Source: Asterias rubens
Lineage: Eukaryota > Echinodermata > Asteroidea > Forcipulatida > Asteriidae
NCBI RefSeq assembly: GCF_902459465.1
Contig: NC_047073.1
Location: 7,503,036-7,567,035, forward strand
DNA length: 64,000 nucleotides
Direction: 5' to 3'
Below are positions 41,276-52,824 of this stretch, one piece after another. The first letter of the stretch is position 1; each line of letters begins with the position of its first letter. Under the pieces are notes generated by a model. The model ran no database searches and was not told the DNA's origin. It saw nothing but the letters and a program-made list of their open reading frames with translations. The translations under genes and the position numbers were made by a program.

Positions 41276-44200
41276 ATGGCTAAATTGTTGAACACTTTGC
41301 AGAACCGATGGAAGCAGTACAAGTATAGATTTGTTCCTTGGATCGCTCTCAACATTCGAAAAGGGTAAGATAGAGAGGTTGACAGACAGGGGACAGTTGG
41401 GGTTGGAAACAAGTCTAAAAACAAAAGGTGTGAGTGACTGTGACTTTGTGAGTGTGGCAAAATATTTTCTTGAATTTCCCCCTTTTGATGCGCTGTCCTC
41501 TGCTGTGAAAAGAGAGAGAGCATAATCAGAGGTTGGAAGAAGGTGGCGGGTTACATCTTTTATTTTATAGCCATAGCAGCCATAAGTTATAACCATAGGC
41601 CTACGTTATATTTATAAATAACGATATAATTTACATCGTTATAACGTAGGCATAGCCTATTTACATTGTAAATGAAATAAGTAAGTCAATAATTAACATA
41701 GTGTGTGTTAGCCCTGGTAGGACGTCAGTCAGTGCCACTGCAACGGAGGAGTCCAACCTGGGCTAAGTGTGTGTATATTACAACAATACAATATGCATGT
41801 ATGTGTAGGCCTATTAATTTACAAAGGCACTGAACACGTTTGGTAATTGTCAAAGACCAGTCTCCTCACTTGGTGTATCCCAACATGCATTAATTTAAAT
41901 AGCAAGCCTGTGAAAATTTGAGCTGTATTGGTCATCGAAGTTGCGAGAAAATGGTGAAAGAAAAAACACCCTTGTTGGACGAATTTGTGTGCTTTCACAG
42001 ATAGGAATAAAAGACTTCTGGCTATTTAGAAGTCTTTTATTATTTTACCTTTCCCCTCTAGTGAGAAATTACCTCTTCTCAAAATCTATGCTACTCCAGA
42101 GGGATCCGTTTATCACAATGTTTTAACTATCAACAGCTCTCCAATGCTAGTTAAATTTGTTTGGAGTTCATCATGATATTCATGTACAACGTGTACTGTG
42201 GTCAATGCAATGGACGGTGTGGTGGTGTGGGTGGAAAAAGGATAAATAATTAACGACTAGACCCACAACCGGGGCGCTGTACTCCTTTAAAGTTTGTTTT
42301 GACATTGCAGTTTGTCTAGGCCTACAAGCCACTAATGTCAACAAACATTTTAAAGGAGTACAGTGCCCCAGATACTCGGTCTTAGTAATTGAAGAGTAGG
42401 ATCATTTACTTCTTGTTGGAAGGATGCTCCGAGTCCTACTAGGCACATTTTTTCGCTCACAGACACAGGGGTAGGAGTTTTTTTTAACCAATATTGTGCC
42501 AAATCAACCAGGCAGTATTTGAGACCTTATGACCATATTATGTAAAAACAATTTTCTGAGTGTAGTTCTTGTCATCTTATTGTACACTAAATTTTGGACG
42601 ATAGAAACGATTTATTTTGATGCATGTGACATGTCCCTTTTTATTGTTGTTTGATATCAATTGGGATGTGGGTGCAATACTTCATTTCAGCTATGTTAAT
42701 AATATGCTTAAATTACTTTGTCCTGAGTGAATTATCTCCCTGCTTTCAGTTGGCCAGGGCCCAATTTCATGGCTCTGCTTACCGTAAGCACAGAATCGGC
42801 GTTTACGAAAGCAGGGAATTCTGTGCTTACGGCAAGCCTATTTAACGGGTTAGCGGTGAATTTTGGTAGCTGCGCGTGCGTACTCCACGTTACTAGGCAT
42901 TCTACGCTTACAAGGCTAGCGCAGAAATTTGCGCTTGCAAGTAAACTATCGTGATCGTAAGCGCAGAATTCGGCGGTTAGCAGAGCCATGAAATTGGGCC
43001 CTGGTTTTTAATCAACTCACTTACAGGAACACATTGAATTCTTTACAGGAAGGTACGAACCGTTGAGATTGATACCAATGATAAAATCATCCATGACCAC
43101 AAAGTGGAAAAGTCTTTAGTTGATTTCTTCATTGCCCTTTCCAAGAGTAAAACTAGTGACCCCAATGGATTTGGAGATAAAAGTGTGAATGGTCACCAGG
43201 GAGATACAACGAGAAAGGTTGGCAAACAATGTTTGCAGTCAGAAGGAGTCATCCGAAAGTGTAGAACTGCTCATGGAAAATGTGTCGCCACCAACTGTAG
43301 TCACCAGGCCTCAGACATGAGGGAAGGTCTGAGCGATGCTGGTGTAACATCAAATCTAATGTGTCATGTGTGTATGGCATCAGCATTTAGACAAAGCTTT
43401 TTGGGATGGAACAAAGAACTTTCTTGGAAGGAACTTTGTCAAGAAGGATTTGAGCACCTGAAATCTATGCGCCAACAAATAGGCCTAAGCAATGTCCTAA
43501 ATGTTGTCTGCATGAATAGTATAATTTGGTTGCAGAATAGAAGATGCAACTTGAAAACTGTGAAAGAAGAAGTATTCTCATGGAGTAAGGATTTGTCCTG
43601 GTGTTCCCCAGGGCAGTTTGAAACCCACAAGCAGTACTATGTGACTGAGAATTTACACTGGTGTGCCAAAGTAAATGCTAGTTTAACAGCGGCCAATTCA
43701 GTTAGAAACTTCACAACAACCATGCCAACCCAGAATCGCACTAATCATGCTCGGACTACAGAGGGCAGTAGAGTAAGCCGCGACAGCCTGGATGTAATGC
43801 GTAGGAGCCTTGGTTTCACCGTAGAGCGGCAACCCAGCAGCATTGCAGGAGGGGGAACAGGAGTGTTTGTGACAAGTGGAACTGTCGCTGCAGAGTCTGT
43901 CATTGCACTGTACCCTGGCAAGTAATGACAATTTGTAATTGTTCTTTAAATGCACTGGATGCTCTTGATAATTACTCAAACTTATTGTTAGCATTAAAAA
44001 CTTACTTTAGTATAAAACATTGTGAGAAACGGCTCCCTCAAATAGCGTAGTTTTTGAGAAAGAGGCAATATTTTTTCTTCTTAAAAGACATTAATTGAGA
44101 GTCCTTTCTTTTTTCCCCTTTCTTTCTTTCTTTCAGTTTGCCACCATTACTTCCCTCTTTCCCATCCACCAACCCTTATCCTTTTCACTTCAACTGTGGT

Positions 44201-46383
44201 AGGATGGCTCTGCTGGTAACCTGTCCCATCTTGACACTTTCTTGCAATTTGTTGTAACCTCTTTATATTTTAATTTTATGTAGGGCCTACTGTATGTAAA
44301 ACCTTTTTTTTAAAACCATTTATCTGTTTATCATCTATAGGCCTACTTTTTGTATCAGTTTTGTGCAAGTGAATGTTATAAAACAAATAATAACCAAAAT
44401 ACTAGTTTGACAGTGAATACGTCATCAATGCAAAAGTTGCTAGGACAACTTTAATAAAGTTGCTAAATTGTTGATTGTTTCTGATTGATTTTTCGCTAAC
44501 TTACACTGTTTCTTTTTTATTCTAATTTCAGGGACAGTTTATAAATCATGGGAGCCCATTTTATTGCAATCTCTTGCCAACCCTTTCATATTTCGATGCC
44601 TTGATGGGACCCTGATTGACGGTAATGACAAGGGACTCTCAAGAATGATTTACAGGTAAATGGTTGTGGGTTTTTTTGGTGCTAATAATCTCCCGATCAG
44701 TTGCCAAAGATTTATTGCTTTTGCATTATGTCAGGCCTGGGGTGGATTTCACAAAGAGTTAGGGCTAAAAACTAGTCCTAACTTATGACTAGTCCTAGGA
44801 GATATTAACAACTTAAGGCTAGTTCTAAGTTAGGACTTGTAATTAACTCGTCATAACTCAAGTCTGAACTTTTTGTGAATTCCAGCCCAGGAATTTCATC
44901 TTTGAGAATTTCATTGGTCAGTATATTGTTTGTGGTGAAACATTGTGCAATATCAACTTGCTGTGTAGATTTTGTTCTTTGGGAATTATGTCATGCTTTA
45001 TTGGACTGCCACAGGAGTAGATTTGTTGTCAATCAAAAGTCACATGGTCTATAGATCTGAATCAGACTTTAAAGGAACATTACATCATTGATTTTGGTCG
45101 CCATCCATACACCGATGTGTGTCAGCACTGTAAACTCAGTACTTTCCCGAGTCCTGTGAACAAATATCACAGGCATATTACTCTGGTGGGATTCGAACCC
45201 ACGACCCTTGCAATTCTAGAGCAGTGTCTTACCAACTAGACTACCGAGGTGTTGACCGTATATGTTTTATGTAAATCTGTGATCTTAGATGAATTTATTT
45301 TTTTAACTTACCAATTCTGCAATGTTCCATTTAATAAATGTAACACTAAGATATAATTGATTTTCTTTTTTTCTTTTTTTACTTCCTAGATCGTGCACCC
45401 AGCGAGATCGAATGGGACCCTACTTGACCTCTGACCTCAGCTGGTTGACAAACTCCTTGGCCAATCCGATGGCAATCGGGCAGTACATCAACAATCAAAA
45501 TACAGGTATTTTATCTGATCATATTTAATAGGGTGTCTTGGCCGAGCATATAAGAGTACAGAACACACGCTCTGGTGTTTATGTTCAACATAGTGTGGGT
45601 TCGAGTCCCGGTGGTGACACTTTTAAAACTATAATTGCTTCTCTCCACCCAGGGGTAAATGGGTACATGTGAGGGCAGTCATAGGGCAGAGATGGTTCTT
45701 GTAATTGATTTAGCTTGGTAGCGCATATTTGTTGCACAGGCTGTATACTCCTGAGCTGAGATGGTTTAAGGAATGAATTAGTAACCGCCAGATTTTCTTT
45801 GTTCAACCCCAAATTAATTGAAATATTGCTCTATTCATTTTCTTGTGTTCCTGTTTAGATAATGAAGCCAATGTAGCATACCAGGAGTTTGATGTTCCAG
45901 AGTCTTTCCCATTCCATCTATTGAGATATATCCCCAATGCGTTCTACAGCTCCACATATCAACAGGATGATGCTGCAAAGCAAAGGTGGGGACCAAGTAC
46001 TGATCCTTGGGGGGAATCGCTTTATTAATGAGATTCTTTATATAACACTGATATTTTGACACACAACTGTATCACAGTATAAAGCACGTTATGGGCCCTA
46101 GTTCTTTTAAACATCAATTACCCCAAGGATTTTAATAGGTGTTATAAGAAACCACTATTATTATTATTATTATTATTTATAATTTACTATGTCTAGGTCT
46201 AAATCTCAGTCCCTGTGTTTCTTACTGGGAGCTTGTTGAATATTTTTGTCTATTAAAGTTGACAATATTTTGATAGTTGTTATTTTTTACGATAGGTTGA
46301 TGCGATGTGTTGTCCTGGTGTCTCTAAGAGAGATTCAATGTGGGGAAGAGTTATTCTCATCATATTTCACCATCGTCCACTAA
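41276..46383 (+). CDS. SETD9: SET domain-containing protein 9 (SETD9)
   Basis: Predicted lysine methyltransferase-family protein; its substrate is not well established. Six exons: 41276-41364, 43049-43917, 44532-44655, 45390-45505, 45859-45985, 46296-46383; 1413 nt, 470 residues. Exon 1 carries the SETD9 signature RWKQYKYRFVPWIALN. The SET region (residues about 284-470) has LGFTVERQPSS, GTGVFVTSGTVAAESVIALY, NPFIFRCLDGTLIDGNDKG, IGQYINNQ, VAYQEFDVPESFPF and GEELFSSYFTIV. Human SETD9 has about 299 residues; the excess here lies in a cysteine-rich insert in exon 2. Intron 2 must use a GC donor (CCTG/GCAAGT) to keep the frame. Confidence 0.95.
41365..43048. other. SETD9 intron 1
   Basis: Holds a truncated TTAA MITE (41820 to about 42150), a short inverted pair around 42260-42370 (GTACTCCTTTAAAGTTTG / CATTTTAAAGGAGTACAG) and a CAGGGCCCAATTTCAT foldback (42755-43004). 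Confidence 0.6.
42755..43004. mobile_element. CAGGGCCCAATTTCAT foldback, divergent copy
   Basis: Ends CAGGGCCCAATTTCATGGCT and inverse GCCATGAAATTGGGCCCTGG; interior rich in GCTTAC / GTAAGC. It lies 45 bp before SETD9 exon 2. Confidence 0.88.
43049..43917 (+). CDS. SETD9: SETD9 exon 2 with Cys-rich insert
   Basis: 869-nt exon from acceptor TTCTTTACAG to the GC donor. Residues about 65-225 carry eleven cysteines including CHVC, and two tryptophan motifs WNKELSW (W150) and WSKDLSW (W208) spaced 58 residues apart, suggesting an internal repeat. The exon then runs into the conserved SET-region start RRSLGFTVERQ. Reading through the GC donor gives a stop at 43923. Confidence 0.9.
43918..45858. 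other. SETD9 introns 2-4, non-coding parts
   Basis: Partial TTAA MITE (43949-44071), A/T-rich retro-like segment (44090-44400), a CTAGTCCTAACTTA foldback (44740-44885), tRNA-like foldback copy (45115-45255), and a tRNA-Leu-like SINE head (45533-45620) with tail to about 45770. Confidence 0.6.
44532..46383 (+). CDS. SETD9: SETD9 exons 3-6 (SET domain)
   Basis: Four exons with consistent phases: TVYKSWEPILLQSLANPF to MIYR; SCTQRDRMGPYLTSDLSW to INNQNT; DNEANVAYQEFDVPESFPF to DDAAKQR; LMRCVVLVSLREIQCGEELF to the stop at 46381. A candidate polyadenylation signal AATAAA is at 46979. Confidence 0.93.
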
Positions 46384-48805
46384 TGCCTGGAGTGTCACTA
46401 ACTGTAAAAGGAACTGCACATATGGTACGATAGATTACCACTGTCCAGAAGATTCCCCACTAATTCTTTCAATAGTTGGTTTTAATCTTGATTGATTGTG
46501 GGAATTTTAATTGTACATATTAAGTAATTTTATTGCTGTTTCCTTGATTAATATTAGTGCAATTGATAGCATGTATGGGTATATTTTTTTAGAATGTTAG
46601 TTTTTGAGAGGTTGATTTGCATTGTTCAGATCCTGGGTCTTGCAATTGATCGGCGTTTTTTTTTTGGGGGGGGGGCAGCCACTACCATGCTTTTAATCCA
46701 TTCTGTAGACTGATTTGGCTCTATGCTAACGGTCGGCTGTGCATCACCAGAAATGAAACTATCGGTAGGAACACAATGTGGACTATTTCTTTCTGCCATC
46801 ATCAGGTTCCTTGTATGCAGTAAATGTTAAAAAGCACTAATAAACAACAGGAACCAGACTATTTTGTTCTCAAGCCTCAGCTTAGTGTGTTGATTTGCAT
46901 AACAAACAGTCAAAAAGACACAACCAGCTACAATTGTGCCGGTCACAAATTAGATTAATATATTTATTTTTGCATTGCAATAAATGTTGTTCCCTATAAG
47001 AAATTTACAAATCTATTTATTTTCCACTACTAATAAAAATGCATTGATTGGTAACCAATAGTTTAAAAGACACTCAGTTACTAGTAAGGCTGAATAAATC
47101 AAAGTATCCACCTGAGTTTGAAGAACAATTTGAAGTATTTTTCTAAGCAAAGCTGATAAAACTAATAAGGCGACTGTATTTACCAAGAGGAAAATGAATT
47201 TACCGTATTTCTACCACATGAGGGTGCTTTCAATGACAAATTTCCTTTCATCATAGACCTTATCGCAAAAACTTGACACCCGTGCAAGTTTTGAATGATA
47301 GTTATTAAAATAAATTGTTGAATGAATAAAAATAATAAGAATCATCTATACATATTCTTACTGTTGACTCTGTGATACATGTACCACTTGAATAAAATGC
47401 CCCCAGAAAAAGTGCAAAGAAGGTTATGTTGATGTGTGTTCTCAATGTTTGACCTTGTTTGACCTCTTAAGATGGCAGCTAGATATAATACCAATTAATC
47501 ATCCTCTGCATACACGTAATCCTTGAAGTTACACCACAAACTATCATTCTAATTGAAAATAAACCAATACACTCTCCATTAGCTTATTCGAAGAAAACTT
47601 GTACAGGAAAAGGTTTAATTTCACAAAAGAGTTAGCCACACACATACCACATTCTATTTTATTCTTATTTTTTTCCCCTTAAAAGGCAATGTATACTTTG
47701 TTTTTTTGGAACCGTTAGGTGGTTTTATTGCTATATAAATGTATACAATAAAAATAACTCGATTTCAAAATGTAGTCATGTTTTTTTCGATATCGCCGAA
47801 AATCCAGAGCACGTAGGAAGAATAATCCATTATTGGAATACACAACCTGAGAATTTTATCTGGCAGTAATGTTTCTCAGATTTACATTTTTTAGGATAAA
47901 TACTGATATCAAAAGCTGCTGTACTTCTACCAAAAAAGTTTTTATTGCCATTAATTTTAAGATTAATTACCAAACCTATAGACGATGTGACCAACATGTA
48001 CGTTTACATTCAAACCGCCCTCTGTTGACAAAACATTGTAAACGTTATGTTTCGCCGGGCAAAACCACGCGTAGTCATGGTAAGATTGCGTGTACTTTCT
48101 AGCTGGCTAGAACATAGGTTTTGCCCGGCGGTATGCACGCAAATCATGTTATGGTTTTCGAGTGACGTCAGAGGTCACATGGTCTATAACTTCCCTTAAA
48201 GCTGTTGTGAGTAAATTACCAGCTTTTATGTGATTGCATGGGTAGAAAGCAAAGAAAATGTCAGCCTTTAGGAGGTGAAAAACATAATATCTTAAAATGC
48301 CCAATCTTGATAAGCTATCAAGAGTATTATGAAGTATAATAATAGGGAATACTGCCTGAACATCATAACCACTAACATTAGTCATTACAAAAGTGGAAAT
48401 TAACTGAAGTCTCATGTGATGATTTTATTTTCTTATTTATATGTGATTTGATTACATATCCAACTGCACAATTATCGCTAATAACGGAGTGAATCGGAAC
48501 CAAGAAAAACCTCAACAGGGGAAAACCACACAACCAGGTTAGGGACTGAAAACCCAATCCACATGCAAAGCTCCGGTCTGAGGGAGGTGGGATCCAAACC
48601 GGGGTCCACAGAGGTGATCCAACCTCTAGGCATCCTGATCCCCAGTGATTTACGGTGAATGGGGTCAATCAAAAACTCTGAGAAGGTACAATGTTCTCCA
48701 GAATGCAAACTTCAGTACATCAAAATATCACTTATAAGAAATATAACAATATCGTAAAAAAACTAATCTAGAATTTGATAGATTTTTAGATACTCTCACA
48801 CTTGT
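46384..48805. other. Convergent 3' region between SETD9 and PLGRKT
   Basis: SETD9 and PLGRKT converge here, so both 3' UTRs lie in this stretch. A plus-strand AATAAA occurs at 46979. A hairpin with GCCGGGCAAAACC (48053) and inverse GGTTTTGCCCGGC (48117) lies in a MITE-like block (47690-48180). Nothing coding is seen. Confidence 0.45.
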
Positions 48806-51603
48806 CTATTTGCTTTCTTGTGACGTTACTTCAGCTAGTTTAGCAGCCTGTCTGGCTGCATCAATCCCTGCTATTGTAGGCATACCAAGAGGTATTGAGA
48901 GCATGTCTCTCTCATTCTTCAAGATTTTCTCTGCATCCTCTGTGGTTATGACAGTGTTTGGAAAGAAGAAAGAAAAAATGGCATTAAAATACCTTCACTA
49001 ACCTTTCTGACTTAAATAACAAGTGATGCAATCAAGCTCAATGAGTGTTTGTGGAAAATATCAGTATGGGGAGTTTACATTTTCAAAAATAATTTTGTTG
49101 TTGGAGAGTACAGTTCTACAAGGTTTGTTCTTAACTCATTTTGTGACTGGCTAGCGGGACCATTAGCAAATTTCTTTGGCTCAGCAAAAAAAGAGTGAGA
49201 CACCAGTTGCAACAAGTACAACAAAATTGATGTAATCCAGGCTGGTAGCCGGTTTCTGTTTTGCAAGATTTTTCTGTGCTTAGCAAGTATTTATGCTTAC
49301 AGATTTTCTGAAATTGGGTCAATTAGCTTGTAGCCTATGCATTTTTCTCTAGTCTACATGTATGTATTTCATTGTGAAGTGTGGTTTTCAAATCTGAACT
49401 ATCCAGCTCTCTGGTTAAGCTCTCTGGTTAAGAGTCAAATTGTGTGCTGTACTCAACAGTTGTGCATACACCCTCATACTAATTGATTTTTACACTGTAT
49501 TTATGGCATTTTCCCATAAATAAAGCGCGCTTGTTCAGGCACTTTTTACCATATATCTACTACACGTTGAACATGGCCACGTGATCTCCTCTTGACCAAT
49601 CAGAACAGATAAAATGATGGGGGGGGGGGTAAGGACGAATATCCATATCAACCTACCTCGTATTCTCATGACTTTGGTCCCATGTGTGTAATCATACTGG
49701 TAACCGAGGACGAAAGACAGGGGAACCAGTGGAGCTATTGCGGTTGGATTCTTGCTTTTCAGAAATCTGTGTAAATAATAATATGAAATGTAAGGAACAA
49801 TTTAAAGGCAAGGTTACCTTTGATTTTTGAACAAACCATTTGATTGTTTTAATCCTATATATATAGTTTTAGATGTGGGTACATAATAAAACTAACACAT
49901 TCAATTTTTGTTTCGAAAGGTGGTAGCTATTTTGAGTTTAGATATATGGCTGAAAAGCGGAGCAAGCATGTGGACACAGAAATGATAATCCCTAAAGGGA
50001 ATACACAATCTGAGAAACGCTACTGACAATAACATTCTCAGATTTAAAAAAGATGCTGTAATCTTCCAGCCGTCGATTTCACCAAACTCTTCCTAACTTA
50101 GGATTAATCTTAGGACTTAAGACGAGTTAAGTTCCATATCCATAGACGAAGGACGCATTAAAGGCAGTGGACACTTTTGGTAATTGTCAAAGACTAGCCT
50201 TCACAGTTGGTGTATCTCAACATATGCATACAATAACAAACCTGTAAAAATTTGAGCTCAATCGGTCATCGAACTTGCGAGATAATAATGAAAGTAAAAA
50301 ACACCCCTGTCACACGAAGTTGTGTGCATTTAGATGATTGATTATGAGACCTCAAGTTCAAAATCTGAGGTCTCGAAATCAAATTCGTGGAAAATTACTT
50401 CTTTCTGGAAAACTATGGCACTGCAGAGGGAGCTGTTTCTCACAGTGTTTTATACCATCAAACTCTCCCTATTACTCGTCACCAAGAAAGGTTTTATGCT
50501 AATATAATTATTTTGAGTAATTACCAATAGTGTCCACTGCCTTTAAACCCATCCTAAGTTAGGATGGATCACTCGTCCTGACTCGAGATAGGATTAATCC
50601 TAGTGTTTCGTGAAATCGGCTGCAGGGTTAGGATTCTGAATATTTGATTACCCAGCTAAGCATCCTACGAATGCTACTCCGTAGAATGATGCGAACCAGT
50701 TGAACATTTCCCTGGCCCCCGACAGCTGCATGGCCATCATCTTCTCTCTCATCTGGTTCTGCATTTGAAGCTGACGTTCCATCTACACAAAAAGATTTAT
50801 GAAGATTTCATTAACAAATCACTCCTGCAATTAAAACCCCTGAGTGATCACTGGTAACACTAAATCATGACATTTGATTTGTTTTACTGAAAGTACTTGA
50901 TACCCTAGACTGGACTATTCCACATAACTTTAGGGTGATCAGGTCCCAGAGTTGTGCAGCTTCTTTTTTTGGGACCATACAGGACCAACCAAAGGATGGA
51001 ACGATGGTTAAGCAGGTGTCAAGACCTGGACTCGAACCCACACTCTGCCGATCAGAACACCCAAACCCAATGATGAGTAAAAATAACACCTTTTCACACT
51101 ACTCTATATTCCTGTGGGCAAAGTAACACCTTTTCACACTACTCTATATTCCTGTGTGCAACCCCGCGGAATAACGGTGGGCCCTTTCACACTTGGATCA
51201 CCTTACCCCTGATATACCCCAGGAAATGGGCATACCCTGGGTAATAGCTATCTCGGGGGAATAGCCACCCCTGCTCAGGAGTATGAGTAAGCGGTAAAAC
51301 CATGGGGGAGGGTTGAAATGAGCAACCAGAACCCCTGGCAGATTGGAACCTAGGTGGGACAGTGTGAAAGTGCACCGGGTATCAGTAGGGTAAACAAAAT
51401 ACTGGGGGTTCCAAACGGCTGTGTCATGGGGATAAGCGATACAGTAATAAAGAAGGGCCAAACCAAAGAAGGGGCTTTAGAGTAGAAACATAATAAATAA
51501 AACTGTATTACGTGTGACCTACCACCATAACTTGACTCTCCATCATGAACGACTTGTTCTTTTGGAAACTCTCGTCCATTGCTTTAGCCATCATTGACCC
51601 CAT
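48806..51603 (-). CDS. PLGRKT: Plasminogen receptor with C-terminal lysine (PLGRKT)
   Basis: Small two-span membrane protein; in vertebrates it displays a C-terminal lysine that binds plasminogen on the cell surface. Four coding exons on the minus strand: 51603-51523, 50782-50652, 49766-49657, 48939-48806; 456 nt, 151 residues (vertebrate proteins about 147). Start MGSMMAKAMDESFQKNKSF parallels the family start. The helix MERQLQMQNQMREKMMAMQL precedes membrane segments near residues 53-71 and 79-95 (NWFASFYGVAFVGCLAG; IAPLVPLSFVLGYQYDY). The C-terminus ends TSQESK, so the terminal lysine is kept. An acceptor GAAAG just upstream of the ATG exon suggests a further 5' UTR exon. Confidence 0.95.
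48940..50651. other. PLGRKT introns 2 and 3
   Basis: Remnant of a foldback end (49255-49320, GAAATTGGGTC), poly-G run at about 49619, a MITE-like block (49804-50045), and a nested element pair at 50065-50620. Confidence 0.55.
50065..50620. mobile_element. Foldback element split by a TTAA MITE
   Basis: Outer arms GTCGATTTCACCAAACTCTT / CTTAGGATTAAT and inverse ATTAATCCTAGTGTTTCGTG surround a complete TTAA MITE (50158-50546; ends AAGGCAGTGGACACTTTTGG and GTGTCCACTGCCTTTAA). A fragment of the outer family lies at 4927-4985 and a relative at 44740-44885. Confidence 0.8.
50783..51522. other. PLGRKT intron 1
   Basis: SINE remnant (about 50890-51070, GGACTCGAACCCACACTCTG), then two tandem copies of a 40-bp unit ACACCTTTTCACACTACTCT (51086-51165), then a CCCGGTAT/ACCCCAGG-rich segment with inverted parts. 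Confidence 0.55.
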
Positions 51604-52691
51604 CTTGATGAGCTTGGTGTTACTAGCCTTTCAAAACCTTTGAAATCAAAATACAAACGCCATGTGAGTACCTTGCATCCTCGCCAGGGGTGCATTTTCA
51701 TGTAAGTAACCCATACCCGTTTCGGTTGAACTTGCCATGGGTTAACCACTGACCGAAAGAGTTATTGGTTACGACTGCGAAAACTCATCCCTGACAAACA
51801 CAACGGGCAAACATTTCCATTCTACTTTTGTTGAAGCCATTGGACACTTTCTGAACAGAACAAAAATTAAAAGTTCACAGATTTACAAATAACTTACAGG
51901 GTTTACAGAAATGCGTTACTTTTTTGAGAAAACATTCAAACAGTTATCAATTCTTGATAGCGAGAATAACGGATTTATTTTAAACCCATGTCATGACACA
52001 GCGAAATGTGTGGGTTTTCCCATTATTATCGCAACTAATCCAATGTATGCCCATGCCATTATTCTTCCTCTGGAAAAATTTTAAATAAGTGATAAAGACT
52101 ATAATAAATTAATATAATTAATATACATGTATTGCTTTCAAAAATGGCCTGAATACTGATTGGACCCCCCCCCCCCACGTATCCCTCGTCTCCACACCCA
52201 TGACTGAGCCAAAATTATCTTGCGTCATAAAGCAAGGCTTGCATCATCTCGTGTGTGGTGGTACCATTCCTTGCTCTCAAGAGTCTACGTACTGGTGGAG
52301 TACTATACTCGGTACTGTACGAGGATCCCTGTACGAAATAAATGTAATTAATTGATTGATGTAAAAAATCAAACCTTTAAAAAACACGGGCATGGCCAAT
52401 TTCCTTCACATTTACTAACGGTGACAATAGATGATCGGTCATAAAATGATCTCAATATTTCCCAAAACCAACCTTTAAAACTTAATCTTTCAGCGGCGAT
52501 AACATCCAACCTGGAGGAATCTGTGCACTTGTTTTGTATTTCTCTGTAAAGACCACACGCTCACTGCAACAACAGCGTATGCAAGTCAGGGTTTCAACAT
52601 TCATTGTCCATTGATAATGTACAAGGATTATAGTCTGTGCACAAACACTCATCCCCTGCGCAAACGAGCGCTAGTGGCTCTTTTCGAAACT

Positions 52692-52824
52692 ACGGCCGTG
52701 TCCGAAACGACGACTTCGGCTACAGCTACGTCTAGATCAGCGCGTCTACCAGTGTTAAAGAATAGGCAGACGCGCGCGATCTAGCCGTAGCTGTAGCCGA
52801 AGTCGCCGTTTCGGACACGGCCTT
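52692..52824. mobile_element. GC-rich palindromic MITE
   Basis: ACGGCCGTGTCCGAAACGAC... is matched at the right by CGCCGTTTCGGACACGGCCT; the arms pair over about 50 bp around a loop GTGTTAAAGAATAGGC. It sits in the likely PLGRKT promoter region. Confidence 0.85.

Noticed and set aside
41192-41596. 134-codon minus-strand open frame over SETD9 exon 1
   Set aside because: Antisense to a confirmed exon and intron; no domain recognised.
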